64,000 bases of DNA from Bimastos eiseni (Eukaryota; Annelida; Clitellata; Crassiclitellata; Lumbricidae): the NCBI GenBank assembly GCA_959347315.1, contig OY365807.1, positions 10,874,192-10,938,191 of the forward strand. Direction: 5' to 3'. This document shows, one piece after another, positions 32,191 to 44,361 of this stretch. The notes below the pieces were generated by a model, which saw only the letters and a list, made by a program, of their open reading frames with translations, did not search any database and was not told the DNA's origin. The position numbers and the translations under genes were made by a program. The number at the start of each line of letters is the position of its first letter. Positions within the stretch are counted from its first letter, which is position 1.

Positions 32191-32416
32191 GTAAGTAGAT
32201 AATTCTTGGAACATTTTGCACAATGACGTTGATAGAACTATTGTTCAGTTCATTCATTTATAGAACTTTTTACTAGACTTCGTTAGATGGCTTCGCTCTG
32301 GTTATCTGTACCTTACAAGTCTTGTCAGGGCGAGAAATACATGTACGAAGCTCAGCCTCTTATTCTCGACGTTAAAGTGGGACAGACATTTAAGTTATTA
32401 ACGACGACTATATATT

Positions 32417-32612
32417 GACGGATGGATGGATGGGTGGGTGGGTGGATGGAAGGATGGATGGGTGGGTGGATGGAAGGATGGATGGGTGGGTGGATGGAAG
32501 GATGGATGGGTGGGTGGATGGAAGGATGGATGGGTGGGTGGATGGAAGGATGGATGGGTGGGTGGATGGAAGGATGGATGGGTGGGTGGATGGAAGGATG
32601 GATGGGTGGGTG
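32417..32612 (+). repeat. 24-bp minisatellite (GGATGGGTGGGT unit)
   Basis: About eight copies of a 24-base unit, AGGATGGATGGGTGGGTGGA followed by TGGA, almost identical to one another. All frames are open (IHPPTHPS), as expected for a 24-base period lacking stops. Confidence 0.95.
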
Positions 32613-32761
32613 GATGTATGGAAAATGTGAGACAATATCTCGAAGAAAATAACGTGGACATGAAAACAACCCTGGATACAATCAGAGACATACAGAAATG
32701 GAGCCATCGTGACTGTAATGACCTCATCGTCGGCACAGACCTGACGGAAGAGTAAGAAAGA

Positions 32762-32800
32762 GCTATTATATATATATATATATATATATTTATAGACATT
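32762..32800 (+). repeat. TA microsatellite
   Basis: Perfect TA run then TTTATAGACA twice. Confidence 0.9.
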
Positions 32801-32804
32801 TATA

Positions 32805-33365
32805 GACATGTATGAATGCATTGCAAACGAATTCACTGCCTCATAATTTAGCCCAATGGTTTGAAGGTACTTTGAAATGCAGTCTTCCCACACTCACATT
32901 TTAGGTCACTGGTAGAGGTACACATGAAAGACCACATAGTTATAAGCAGGTGAGACAACAGGTGAACAGATCAATCAAAAGGTAAACAGATAAGTGAACA
33001 AGAATATCAGCTCAAAAGAAATCTAAACACACATATCACGGATAAACAATGCATACACTTATGAATTCTTAATATCGATTATGAGCTATAGTCCGTTAAT
33101 TTACCCCTCCCCCCAAAAAATTCTGACGTAAAAATGTTTTATTTTATATTTTCCTGAAGCAACGTGAGGAAGACGAAAAGAATAAAAGCGACAGAAGGGG
33201 ACTGGAAATGGAGGGAAGAAAAGGAATGCGGAGGAGTAGGTCAAAGCGAATAAAAACGAAGGGAGGAAGAACGTAAGGATTCGGATATATGAAGAAGGAA
33301 AGAATGAGGATGCGACTGCTAAGAAATAAAGGTTCATTGAACTACGAAGTGTTAGAGGAAAAAAG
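32805..33365. other. Intergenic, no gene recognised
   Basis: A GA-rich patch at 33160-33300; otherwise unremarkable. Confidence 0.4.
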
Positions 33366-33369
33366 ATGG

Positions 33370-33708
33370 ATAGGTATTCGATAGATCAGTGGATAGTTAG
33401 ATGGATAGTTAGATGGATAGTTAGATGGATAGTTAGATGGATAGTTAGATGGATAGTTAGATGGATAGTTAGATGGATAGATCGATGGATAGTTAGATGG
33501 ATAGTTAGATGGATAGTTAGATGGATAGTTAGATGGATAGTTAGATGGATAGTTAGATGGATAGATCGATGGATAGTTAGATGGATAGATCGATGGATAG
33601 TTAGATGGATAGTTAGATGGATAGTTAGATGGATAGTTAGATGGATAGTTAGATGGATAGTTAGATGGATAGTTAGATGGATAGTTAGATGGATAGATCG
33701 ATGGATGA
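33370..33708 (+). repeat. 12-bp minisatellite GATGGATAGTTA
   Basis: About 28 copies of a 12-base unit. At least four copies read GATGGATAGATC instead, scattered along the array (near 33480, 33560, 33585, 33690). The 12-base unit gives RWIV repeats in translation. Confidence 0.95.
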
Positions 33709-33774
33709 ACATCGATGGTGCCATTTACATTATCATAACGATGCCTAAAAGTTTCCAGAATGGATTAACCAATT

Positions 33775-33945
33775 AAGAGTAGATTAACTAAGATTAGACT
33801 AATCAATATTAGGTTAATTAAAAATATATAAATTTAGAGTAGATTAATTTAGATTACATTAATTAAGATCAGATTAAGTCAGATCAGATAACGGCGAATC
33901 AGATTAACTATGATTTTATCAATTAGGATTACATCACCGAAGATA
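33775..33945 (+). repeat. Degenerate AGATTAA-type repeat
   Basis: Loose tandem of AGATTAACTA, AGATTAGACTAATCA and AGATTACATTAATTA units of 10-16 bases next to the 12-bp array. Confidence 0.5.
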
Positions 33946-33959
33946 ATACTGGTTGTTTA

Positions 33960-34980
33960 AGTTCGTTGGTTCATCCCTGCAAAGCATATTCTACTGTAAA
34001 GTGTGTCGATAAACATTTTGTTTTGCTTTCAAATTCCCAATAACAAGAGTTTTCTCTTTATATCTCTATCTTTCATTATCGTTATATAACTCTCTCGCTC
34101 TGTCTCTCGCCCGTCTTCTGTTTATATACACCCCATATAATGCCTTTATCTTCTTCGATATTCGATAGTCATTCGTTGAACATAAATTGCCTTCCTTCCA
34201 TTATGGACCCATCCAGTGAGTCGCGGTCCATTGCCTCTTCTTCTCTCTTTGACGGAGTCCTTTACCGTTCTGACACTATATAAATTTATTTAACAATAAC
34301 GCGAGTTGCTGTAAAGGCTGCAGTCCGCTCACATTATAATTATGTATATTCTGATGGCTTGATATATGTATATAACACTCGGACGACTGGGTCTTTAGTT
34401 TTCGCATTTGAAGATATATTCGTATAGGGGCCTACTGTTGACGCGACATGCCTTTAGTTTAATATTTTTGTGCATGCAATTATTTATGTGGTTTTATGAC
34501 ATGAGATATCAGCATAAAACACGGTCTCTAGTTCTCATTTGAATATATAAATTACAGCCTATGCTGATTGCACGAAAAGCCATATGCACAACTTTAATTA
34601 CATATCGATTATGACCCATTGTGTAGCCCTATAAAATTTTATACACGACAATGAAAAATGTATCTAGAGCCTGGAATATTCCGTTATCAGTTTTAGGTAT
34701 TAATTTGATAGCGCACTTAAGTTTCATCAAGCAGCTTCTGCACGCACTGAACTGCGCCATACGCTAGACATCACAATGAAGGCAATTCAACGGTTGTAGA
34801 ATACGATCAAAGCGGTCTGTACAGGAACGATGGTTCATTGTGTGGAGTTTACAAAACATGTTGTCATAAGTGAACGATGAAAGGCACGCAAATCCATTCG
34901 CTCTCCACATCAGTTAATACAGCCACAGTTAGTCTCTGGTATTGACAGACATTTGTCAGGGATATGTGCTAATTAAACCT
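33960..34980. other. Intergenic, no gene recognised
   Basis: AT-rich; no exon or repeat end identified. Confidence 0.45.
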
Positions 34981-35009
34981 GCGGAGGTCACCGGGGGTCA
35001 GACCCTGGT

Positions 35010-35270
35010 GAGCTTGCGGGATATGAGCTTGTAAATTGGGCGGATCTTAAGAGATTAGTCCTGCACTGCCACCACCAGAATTCCGATGTAAAAATAGGAG
35101 TCGTTCCGAAGTGCAGACGATAGAACTTACGACGGCGCTCAGCATTTGTGAGCGAAGGGCGTACGTATTCAGGGCCATAAACATCTAGTGCATGGAGATT
35201 CGAACCCTTTCTCTCCGCGTTACAAGACGTCGGCTCTTGCCAATCAATCGAATCCCGTGCTCCACTCTTA
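35010..35270 (-). repeat. tRNA-derived SINE-like sequence
   Basis: On the - strand a tRNA-like head occupies about 35270-35195. It has a D-arm-like GATTGATTGGCAAGAGC, an anticodon-loop-like CTTGTAA (Thr-type), and a perfect B box GGTTCGAATC. The stems pair too poorly for a working tRNA gene. The following sequence down to about 35010 may be the SINE body. It lies directly after the LINE 3' end at 35279. Confidence 0.5.
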
Positions 35271-35275
35271 CAATA

Positions 35276-35450
35276 CAATTGTAATCGTAATCTCGAAAAT
35301 TCTAAAGCGCCACCAGAAAGCCAGGCGCAGGGCACCAGCTTATTCGCGAGCGCTGCATCAATTCAGAGGGGTTATCCAAAGGATAGTCTGTGGAAGGTCA
35401 GAGTCCGGTTTCCGGAAGGTCAGCGTAGGCAGAGTGAATCTGTCAAAAGA
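35276..35450 (-). mobile_element. LINE 3'-end fragment (CR1/L2-like family)
   Basis: ATTGTAATCGTAATCTCGAA, then TCTAAAGCGCCACCAGA and GGGCACCAGCTTATTCGCGA, then AGAGTCCGGTTTCCGGAAGG. It is the same 3' UTR block as at 14.1, 44.4, 47.6 and 61.5 kb. Confidence 0.75.
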
Positions 35451-35809
35451 ATAATTTCTTTTCACACAAACTGAGTCGCACTCACCTTCAGAACTCGTAT
35501 CTGCCAGCTAGATATTGATATGGCGCATTTTCCAGTGGTGTCATCTGAGCACATTTGCGTACTAGACAATAAGTACTGAGGCAACTCACAATTGCAATAG
35601 ATGACCTATAGATGTAACTCTCAATAGCAATAGATGTTCTCCATCCAAACTGTAAGGCGGCGATTGACCAACGCAGTGAAACAATAGATGATATTAAATA
35701 GTCCTAGACCTTCCAGATGCCAGCGACCGCAATGACGAAACATCAGTCATATTTATCTTTCCAGTAGGCGAAATCTATTTATATAAACTGTCGTATACAT
35801 AATGTCACG

Positions 35810-35851
35810 TACACACACATATATATAAGTATATGTATATATATATACATG

Positions 35852-35884
<33 letters not shown>

Positions 35885-35925
35885 GTGTATATATATATAT
35901 ATGGCATACCAATGCCATATATATT
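35810..35925 (+). repeat. TA/TATG microsatellite
   Basis: TA runs broken by GTGTATA; ends in ATGGCATACCAATGCCATAT, a short palindrome. Confidence 0.85.
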
Positions 35926-35929
35926 AATA

Positions 35930-37013
35930 ATCGTACCGAATATATGTATCTATTTATAGACGCTTATGTGAAAAGTGTTTAATTACTGAATGCTCTATCA
36001 CCAGTTACACATACATACACACAGATACATACATATATACATATAGGTCTATATGTAATTATACGGAAAAGTAATTACTAATTAACAGCTTCTTACTACT
36101 GTCCTGCTTAGTAGGCAAGTATTTGCAGACGCCTGTTTTATTATTCATGTACGTCATAAACGGATGGAGGGAGAATTGGCTGAAGGGGGAGGGCAACTGG
36201 TAGAGGGTGGAGAACTGGTAGAGGCTGAGCGGGGAACCATCCGGTTCAGCGGGGTTAATCTGTACGGAGAATGGTTAGGTCAAAAAGGGAGAGGAGGTTC
36301 ACTCGGCTGCTTTCATAAAACTATAGATGTGCTATTTGGGGATTGGTGAATATAACAGGCAAATTATTGTTCTGTAATTGTACAATGTGTAGTTGGCTTT
36401 GCAATAATTTCTGGGTCATACGTCTTAATTTTTGCAAAAGGATGGGTCTGGGTCTTGATGGCTATCGTTAAGCAGAGCCTTTGGAATAGGACCAGGTCTT
36501 TAGGTTGGTCTATATAGGTCCTCATCTTATGTGGCACGATACTCGTTAAAAATTATAGGACAATCAACAGGTTGGTGAATGAAACATGTAGGAATAAAGA
36601 TTAAGGCATATAGATTATACACTGTACAATGGACATGGGTTCGGCAAGTAAGTGTTTGCCTCTGTCGAATTGATATAGCGCCATCACCAGAGAGGCCTGG
36701 CATATGTACAGTCTAGAATGTTGATCGGCACAAATAGTGTTTTGCTATATCCATAAAGTGATGCAACGTGAGGACACTGATCCCATTATAATATGGTATC
36801 GTGTAACATATAGACGATATAGTATAGTGTGGTGAAGTGTGAAGATAAAGAAACGCTGGGTGAGGCAGAGGCAGGGTATTTTCGGGTCTAATTCGTAAAT
36901 TTATCCAAACTTATGAATGCATATTAGCCAGCTGCATATCCATTCAGTAATAACGCTCAATGATATTCGACGTGTCTAAGGGGCTGCGAAGAACAGCACT
37001 GAGTTTCTCTTCA
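35930..37013. other. Intergenic, no gene recognised
   Basis: Includes a purine-rich GGGAGGG patch at 36165-36230 and nothing I can name. Confidence 0.4.
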
Positions 37014-37021
37014 CCAGAAGT

Positions 37022-37272
37022 CAGGGACGTCATTTCAGCTTTTTTCAGAGGGGCAAGTAAAACTTTTTCTGGCGACGAGGTGAAAAAACTTTTCTGGCGA
37101 CGGGGGGTGTTTTCAGTGATACCAAAATGTGAATATATCAAATTCAATTAGAAATGTTATTAAATAATTATATGGCTATTAAATTATGACCTTGTATCGA
37201 TATCTACATGCACTATAATCTAAATCTGGAAATTCAGGGGGCAAATGCCTCTGCTCCCAAATGGCGTCCCTG
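37022..37272. mobile_element. hAT-type miniature element, 251 bp
   Basis: The ends are CAGGGACGTCATTT and AAATGGCGTCCCTG (13 of 14 bases inverted). The flanks are CCAGAAGT (37014-37021) and CCAGAATT (37273-37280), an 8-bp duplication with one change. The interior has TTTTTCTGGCGACGAGGTG nearly repeated and no coding capacity. Confidence 0.82.
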
Positions 37273-37280
37273 CCAGAATT

Positions 37281-38010
37281 GGGTATACATGTCTTTGATG
37301 AGACCCATACTAGAAAGTCTGAAATTACGGCCTCGTGTATACATGATTGATTTCAAACACTTCAGAGATGAACTCCTTTGCTCGATGATAAAACAAACCC
37401 AATCTCTTTCTTTAGATACTGAATTGCATCACCTCTTGCAAAATATAGCGTTGATAGTGAACTGTATGTGTTGTATGTTTCTGCAATATAACATTGCTGG
37501 GCTGTAGAGCAACACTCGAGAAATTCGATCCTGTGAATATGATTTGAAGGAAACGATCGAGAAAATAATCTGATCTTCTCGACGCAATTTAGGTTTGACG
37601 ATATATGATATTTTGAAGATTAACATTAAGCACGTGTTACATTTATTTACAGGAACGTAAATACAGTGCAGCTGACTATTATTTGTTTTAGGTTTAATGG
37701 CAGTCATTTCACGAATCGCTTGTGTACATTCATTAGATAAAAATCCTATCAAATTGTTAAAGTTCAGAAATACGAAATCTTACCTTTCGCATATAAATGT
37801 AAACATTTCGTATCCCAGTAACACCTCAAGGAGTAGTTCAAACTTATATAAATAATAAAACTATGATCGTGTATAAGCCTGTGATTGGCTTCTGAGTAGC
37901 GCTTTAGAAGTTTGGAGATAACGATCACGATATGGTTTCCCAACCGATGACGAATGCAGAATTCTACTGCGCGTTTTGTTCGATGACCTGGATTAACGGT
38001 AATGCTCTAG
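37281..38010. other. Intergenic, no gene recognised
   Basis: AT-rich; open frames here are short and have no coding character. Confidence 0.4.
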
Positions 38011-38015
38011 GTTAG

Positions 38016-38112
38016 CGGCGTCAGGTTTAGTGTTAGAAAGGTCAGGTATAAGGTCAGCAGGGCCAAGTAGGGGTCAGCAAGGTCAGGTTTGGGGTCAGCA
38101 AGACCAAGTTTG
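38016..38112 (+). repeat. Degenerate GGTCAG tandem repeat
   Basis: Units such as GGTCAGCAAGGTCAGGTTTG and GGTCAGCAGGGCCAAGT recur about six times. Confidence 0.6.
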
Positions 38113-38550
38113 GACATGGCCAGGTTTAACAAGTAACGTCACTGGTAAGTATGCGGTGCAACAGTTTAAAGATAGCTTGAGCCGGACAATGTTACAGCAA
38201 AATTAAATACATTACGTTACATTACACGACCTTGCTAACGATCTAGCCATTGTTGAAACTAAATGTTACCCGTAACTACGTGTAAATTCTAATTTATGTC
38301 AGTCGATTAGGTTTGGAATTCGGTTCAAGTTAAGCCAGTTTTGGGTCATGGCTCATGGTATATGACTCCCGATTCCAAAAGGCTACATTGTTTACACTAT
38401 TTACGTTACATTCGACGACGTCACATGACATGGCATCGTTGAGCTAACTCACCCGTTTTCTTCATTGGTTCAACTCGTAGCAATGACATCAGAAGAACAG
38501 CAGACAATAATCATTCGAACGAAGAGACGACCGCTGATCGTTTTATCCAG

Positions 38551-38770
38551 AATGTTCAATGCAACGAGAAGTGGAGTCGTCTCATCGCCCTATAGTATCA
38601 ACAGGATGCGGCGGCCACCATGCGACCGTCTTTGTCAAAAGCCACCCTTCGTCTCTTCCTCACTTCGCTGGATCATCGACGTCGCCTGCGGGTGTAGTCC
38701 TCAGGCCTTCCGCCACCGCTGCCGTTACTCGCTGGCCCACAACCCAGACCTGGGCGCATGATCTACACAC
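38551..38770 (+). CDS. Possible internal exon in a GC-rich island
   Basis: A 220-base segment is clearly richer in GC than its AT-rich surroundings. It lies between acceptor-like TTTTATCCAG and donor-like CACAC|GTAAAC. The open frame reads CSMQREVESSHRPIVS, VFVKSHPSSLPHFAGSS and so on, Ser/Thr/Pro-rich, with no recognised domain. A second frame is also open, so the coding status is weak. It would be on the same strand as the exon-like segment at 42516. Confidence 0.22.
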
Positions 38771-39840
38771 GTAAACATCTACACGAATATAGATATTAGT
38801 TTGCATAACGCGATCGACTTACAAAGGAGACGTGCAACAAATACGACTATAATTGTTAACGTCTATGTTCAAGTTTTTCAACGCTGTTTTGAATTGTGTG
38901 TTAACGATTTTGTTAACTATTATTGAGTCGAGCAATGATGACAAGCGTTTTGACATCTCGACTCACCTGTTGTGACTATCTGTCCACACAAACACGCACA
39001 CGCATACACATGCAACAAACACCCATTGAAAACACACCGATAAGACATTAATATTCTTACACATTCTCACGCAACACTCGTACACAACTACACATATCGC
39101 ATTTCAGTAGGCAGGACTTATGTATACGCACGAGTGTGCAACCGTCACAGTCGAATGCCAACATATCTCGGTTATTATCAACTGACACTTAAAAGTATGA
39201 AGCTACAACTTCATTTAATCTGATGAACATAATGCAGTTCATTTACTTATGACCTGACCTGACCTGACCTGACTTTTCCGTTAGCTTTGCTTCAGTTTGA
39301 TCTCACAGTTGACCATATTACAGCATCGATTGAGGACGCTTTCTAGTATAGACCTACTGTAATGAAGGCGCAATAGAAGTGTTATTTAAACCTCGTGAAA
39401 TCTGACCTCATCTGACCTAAATTTATGTTACAATCGTTTCACAATGATTTTTTTACCTTATCACAATTATTTATGCACCTTTTTATCTATAAACGAAATC
39501 TGTTCTGTTTTATTTAAGGACTTGTAACGCGCCTTTCACAGTGCAACCAAGTCGTAGGGTCATAGCCAATTAGCCATCACAGGTGGTGAGAGTTGTGTTC
39601 AAACTGTTCATATCGATAGCCACTGGGTATACGCCTTTTACATGGTCTGTGTCTTCATCGATGTATAGGATTTCATGTGATTGCTTCTTCTGTGCCTGTG
39701 TCTGCTTTGGTGTGTATTATATGCCTTCGCAATATGGTTAGTTCTGTGTATGTATCTGTTTTACTGTACGTCTTCATATGGTTGCCTCTGTCTCTGTATC
39801 TCTTGTAGTGTATTTCTTTATAGGGTTAGATCTGCGGTAC
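38771..39840. other. Intergenic, no gene recognised
   Basis: Contains a TGACC pentamer run (ACCTGACCTGACCTGAC, 39252-39274). Nothing else is named. Confidence 0.45.
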
Positions 39841-40113
39841 TATGCTTGTAGTTGTGAATCTGCGCTCATTGACCCTCAACATGCATGAGGAGGAGAAGGA
39901 GGAGAAGGATGAGGGTAGGGGAGCAGGAGGTGGAGGAGGGGAGGGGAAGAGGAGGAAGAGGGCCATCGATCGATGCTCTCTGAGTGGCGTCTGTCAGAAA
40001 CGATTGACACATGGACAGCAGGGTCGTGACCTCAAGGAATCCTCGACTACAGTGGCATAGACGCAAATTGGACAGACAGGCAGACATATATACAGACAGA
40101 AAAACGGATAGTC

Positions 40114-40431
40114 GGATGGATGGATGGATGGATGGATGGATGGATGGATGGATGGATGGATGGATGGATGGATGGATGGATGGATGGATGGATGGATGGA
40201 TGGATGGATGGATGGATGGATGGATGGATGGATGGATGGATGGATGGATGGATGGATGGATGGATGGATGGATGGATGGATGGATGGATGGATGGATGGA
40301 TGGATGGATGGATGGATGGATGGATGGATGGATGGATGGATGGATGGATGGATGGATGGATGGATGGATGGATGGATGATGGATGGATGGATGGATGGAT
40401 GGATGATGGATGGATGGATTGGATGGATAGT
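40114..40431 (+). repeat. ATGG microsatellite, ~315 bp
   Basis: About 65 uninterrupted GGAT units, then three phase slips (ATGATGG) at the right end. It gives MDGWMDGW and IHPSIHPS frames on both strands. A purine-rich GGAGGAGAAGG patch lies at 39885-39965. Confidence 0.97.
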
Positions 40432-40589
40432 ATTAATAGAGAAACGGACATACAGACAGATACACAGGCAGACAGACACAGACAGATAGATTCATAATTA
40501 TTATAATCAAATGACTAAGCATCTGCATTTCAATACAATATTTCAAACCGGTAAGAACTGCATTGTGCAGTACTTTAAGATGCACTTTA

Positions 40590-40895
40590 TGATGCGCAAT
40601 GTTTTTCACTGGCTTCCGGTTGGACAGTATATCTTTTTCCGGATTTTGACTCAGAGGTTTAGATGTGTCGCTCTGGTTAATGGTGCGTCGAGCTTTCTCA
40701 GTGCATGGTCGATCCATCCATCTGGAATATGCTCCCGGTTGTCCTCTGTCTTTCCCTTACAATGACCTTTCGACCTTTTGTAGATTGTTAAAGTCATTTC
40801 TTTTAGCTGTAGCTGGGTTGGGGCACCGCTGTCAGAGTATTTTCGCTTGAAAAGGTGCCATAAAAATTCTAGAAATGATTGAATGAAACGAATAT
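40590..40895 (+). mobile_element. LINE fragment with reverse-transcriptase C-terminus
   Basis: HWLPVGQYIFFRILTQRFRC is the HWLPVxxRIxFKIxxLxYKxL motif found near the C-terminus of CR1/L2-type LINE proteins. A second frame adds STFCRLLKSFLL, the next conserved block. The tail GAAAAGGTGCCATAAAAATT follows. Frame changes between the blocks mean a dead copy. Confidence 0.65.
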
Positions 40896-40899
40896 TCAT

Positions 40900-42515
40900 G
40901 CTGCACAACACGTGTGACGTGTGCTTTGATACACAAATATATAGGCCTTCAATATCATGTATCATGTATCATGTATGCATGCCCACACATACACGCATAT
41001 ACCTAAACACGCACGTAGACATGCACACACATACACACAAACAAACACCAATACATATCAAAATTTGTTGAATCATTATAGAAAACATTACATATTTCAC
41101 AATTTTATGTGTAGAAGTTAATTGACAATCCTGAGGAAGGCTACCAAGTTTGAATTATCTTGTCGTATCTCAACTTTTTTTTAGAAAATGCGTTTAGAGT
41201 TGATAATTATGTAGCGGGCAATATGTTATCTTTCTCCAGTTTAAATAACTAAGAGATACGACATTTCGTTTTAAAGATATTCATCAAAAATTAACTGTCG
41301 TATATCCTGCTTCCAGACACCGTTCATCGTACCTCCAGAGTTGTAAGCCTATGGAGTTTGCACGGTGTAGCAGTGTTTTTGCCGTATAACCAGAAAAAGC
41401 TCATCGTTGATTGGACACAGGAGATCCAACAGGCCGGATTATAGTGCGGTATATCCAGACAATTTAACAACTTTTCCTTAAAAAATTCGCACTATATCTA
41501 TTAACATTTGAACGAAAACACTCTTTAATAATTTTCTATTTTGGAGATTCGCCAAGATAATTCTCACGCGACGTAATGTGGCTAAGAAGGCACTTTCCCA
41601 TTACACTTGGTACCTCAATGCGGAATTTGTCGCTTTCTGCCTTTTCGATAAGCTCATTAACACTGATAAATATCCTATACCAATAATTACCAAGGTCTTT
41701 TTTAGCACGCATACGAACGCGCTCAGCACTACGCACGGGATAATAATAATAATAATCTTATGGAAAACGCCCAACATGTCGTTTGTGTGAGTAGGTGTTT
41801 GTTTATCTTGATCCTTGAGTTCATAAAAGAATCCAACTAAACCGTCCTCTTCGTTCTAATTCGCTTAATGACGCCATCTAGCGTTCGAATTGACAAGTAA
41901 AGTGTTTAGGCTGAGGATTGATGTTTCTGTCCTGTGTCTGTCTGTCTCTGTATGATTTTGTCTCTCTCTCCCCTCTGCTAACCTTCCTTCTATCTCTGCC
42001 TCTAGCTTGTTTCTGTCTCTTTCTCTCTCTTCATGAGAGTGGTCTCAGTCGGATCTTAAGTGCTCTCAACAACGTCATCTACATCCTCTCCTTCACATGT
42101 GCTCACTTTCGGCCTACACCTTTGAAACCTTTGCTTTTAAACAATCTCCGCCGTTAGTACCAGTCCGAAACCCGGAGAATGGAGGAGGGCAACGCTGATC
42201 ATCTTCGCTATGACACCGTGCCGTCAAATAGCCAATCAACAATCATTTGATGATGTCATCTTAGCCTTTTACACACATATTACACATAATAGGCCCATGC
42301 CTCGAAGCTTTTAGGTTCTAGTCCTGATGTACCGTGTGAAAGTAGAAATTTGATAGAACGGTAAGCTAAAAGGTAACGACACAGCTGAAGTTAGATGCGA
42401 AGGTATAAACAGAGGTACATATAAAGGCAGAACTATTCGTATGTCTTTGTGCCGGCAGCATAGTGTATGTGTGTGTCCGTGTTTATGTCCTTGAGTGTAT
42501 TTGGTAAATTCACAG
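40900..42515. other. Intergenic, no gene recognised
   Basis: Contains CA-rich sequence near 41000-41045, a short AAT run at 41742-41756 and a CT-rich patch at 41935-42035. Confidence 0.4.
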
Positions 42516-42590
42516 GGCGATCATAGCGGAACCGTTAGACGACCGAAGAGCGACACTGAGGAGGTGGATCTGCCTATTGACTGGCGATGA
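42516..42590 (+). CDS. Possible terminal exon (24 codons plus stop)
   Basis: After acceptor GGTAAATTCACAG a phase-0 frame reads GDHSGTVRRPKSDTEEVD, then LPIDWR, then TGA. The charged composition and codon use look coding. The upstream exons are not identified; the segment at 38551-38770 ends in a different phase and so cannot be its direct neighbour. Confidence 0.3.
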   Translation, partial: GDHSGTVRRPKSDTEEVDLPIDWR

Positions 42591-44360
42591 AACGGAGCTG
42601 ACAAGTTTTATGTGTTTCAAAAGATTCCGCACCTGAATCGAACGAAGTTCAGCGACGGAACCCAGTCAGACGGGCGCCAGTCTAACAAAGGCTTCTTCAA
42701 AGACGCCTCCTTGCGTTGAAAGACTTCTTTAGAGGACGCACGATGACAGAATTCTATGGCAGTCGTTGACACTGAGAACCGACGACGACACGAGGCGAGG
42801 AATCTTGCCCACCCTCATCTACAACTAATATGCTGTCACTGTTTCTTACTTTGATGTAATGTAATGTTATGTAAATCTGCGAATTTTCTTAGCGCCCCTC
42901 ACAGCTGTCAAAGGAGCGTCAGGCACGCCAGTTTATTCTTTGATCCGTCACTCCTCCCTCTGTCCAATAATTTACCACAATCAACCTTTCTCGGTGCCAT
43001 ATCAAGTCAGAAATTACCTTCGCTTACGTTACATACCTTGCATCGTAATTAGTTTGTGTCTCGTTAATTCATTTTAGATGACCTCCATGGAAATTACCTT
43101 ACCTTATTTTTGCCTGTCTGTTTACACTTTACTATACATTACTTATATTATATTTAAACTCTACTTATCTAATACCTTGCCATGCATTTTGCTTACAACG
43201 TCGTACCATCCAATTTCAAGTGTCGCCTTTTCTTACTTCAACTTACATTGTCTTTTACCTGGCTATTCAACAGTGAAACTGTATTTTTGACATAGATGTT
43301 ATCTCAACAGCCGAGCGTCCTTGGATCCTCAATTCAGCCTTTTCCGGAGATGTCAAAGTAAATAATTATGACAGTTGGATCTACGAATTTTGCCAGAGGA
43401 ATTCATCCGATTTGCATGCAGTACTAGGAAAGCGCCGTCTCTATAAAATTGAATTCTAACTATAGAAGCGAATTGTTTCTCCTTCCAAGTAAAGCTGGAT
43501 TACGAACGGAACAATCCGACGATATGAAAATTTTACTAAACGTTCTTGTGAGAATTTCTAGGTCAATGTGACATAAGTTTTTTACCACACAATTTACTTC
43601 AAATTCAGATATTTGGACATTTCTATTTCCGAATCAAACAATTCGTCGACATTCGATATAATAACAACCACCATTTGCATTCACTTCATCTGAAGACTGT
43701 GCTGACTTCGACTTTAATAATGGAAATGAAGCGCGATAGTTAAAAAAACCACGGCCTCACTCAAAGGTGGCAAATGTGAGATAGGAGCGAATTTCAGGGC
43801 CAAAGCAGCGCACCGGATGTGTGGCCAATCGCATATATATATATATATACATGGATGAGGCTTAGAGCATGTAAGAGTGTGTCTGAAAGTAAACACTAGT
43901 TATGCTAATGCAGACACTAGTGTGGCTAAGAGTTTACATTAGTGTGGCTCAAAGTATGCAAGAGTGTTTCTCAAAGTACATACCTTGTTTTGCTAAGAGT
44001 ATAAATCAGCGTGGTTTAAAGAAGACGTTAGTGTTATTAGGAGTGGACTATGGCTTGGTTAGAAGAATCTCGAAGGTTGAATTGCCTGCTATCAATTCAC
44101 ATTCATCATCGTATTTCCTGTTCTATTCAGACCGATAGACTGTGCAGTAATGTCTGCTATATTTGTGTGATACTGGTTCTATTCGGTAGCATTCTTGTTC
44201 AGTAATCTAACGATCTCCAGTTCAAGTCGGTCAAAGGCACCGACTAGGCCTATATATATCGATTCTCCACCAAATGATAGTCAAGCACAACCTCCGATTA
44301 TTAATCAGATTCACTGATCTCTTGCGAATAATAAATACAATTAACGATTTTAAAATGCCA
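42591..44360. other. Intergenic, no gene recognised
   Basis: A loose TTACC-type five-base pattern runs through 43010-43260, and a TA run lies at 43834-43852. A repeated phrase near 43890-44030 (AGTGTGGCTAAGAGT / AGTGTGGCTCAAAGT) forms a short degenerate tandem array. Confidence 0.4.
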
Positions 44361-44361
44361 C

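Noticed and set aside
32352..32893. Open frame of 161 codons rich in HPPTHPS
   Set aside because: Produced by the 24-bp GGATGGGT minisatellite.
33366..33776. Open frame of RWIV repeats
   Set aside because: Produced by the 12-bp minisatellite; both strands are open.
35195..35270. Functional tRNA-Thr gene
   Set aside because: The B box and anticodon loop look right, but the acceptor and anticodon stems do not pair well; a SINE head or pseudo-tRNA is more likely.
39994..40497. Open frames of up to 161 codons ([16 protein letters not shown])
   Set aside because: Pure GGAT microsatellite; the same peptide appears in several frames.
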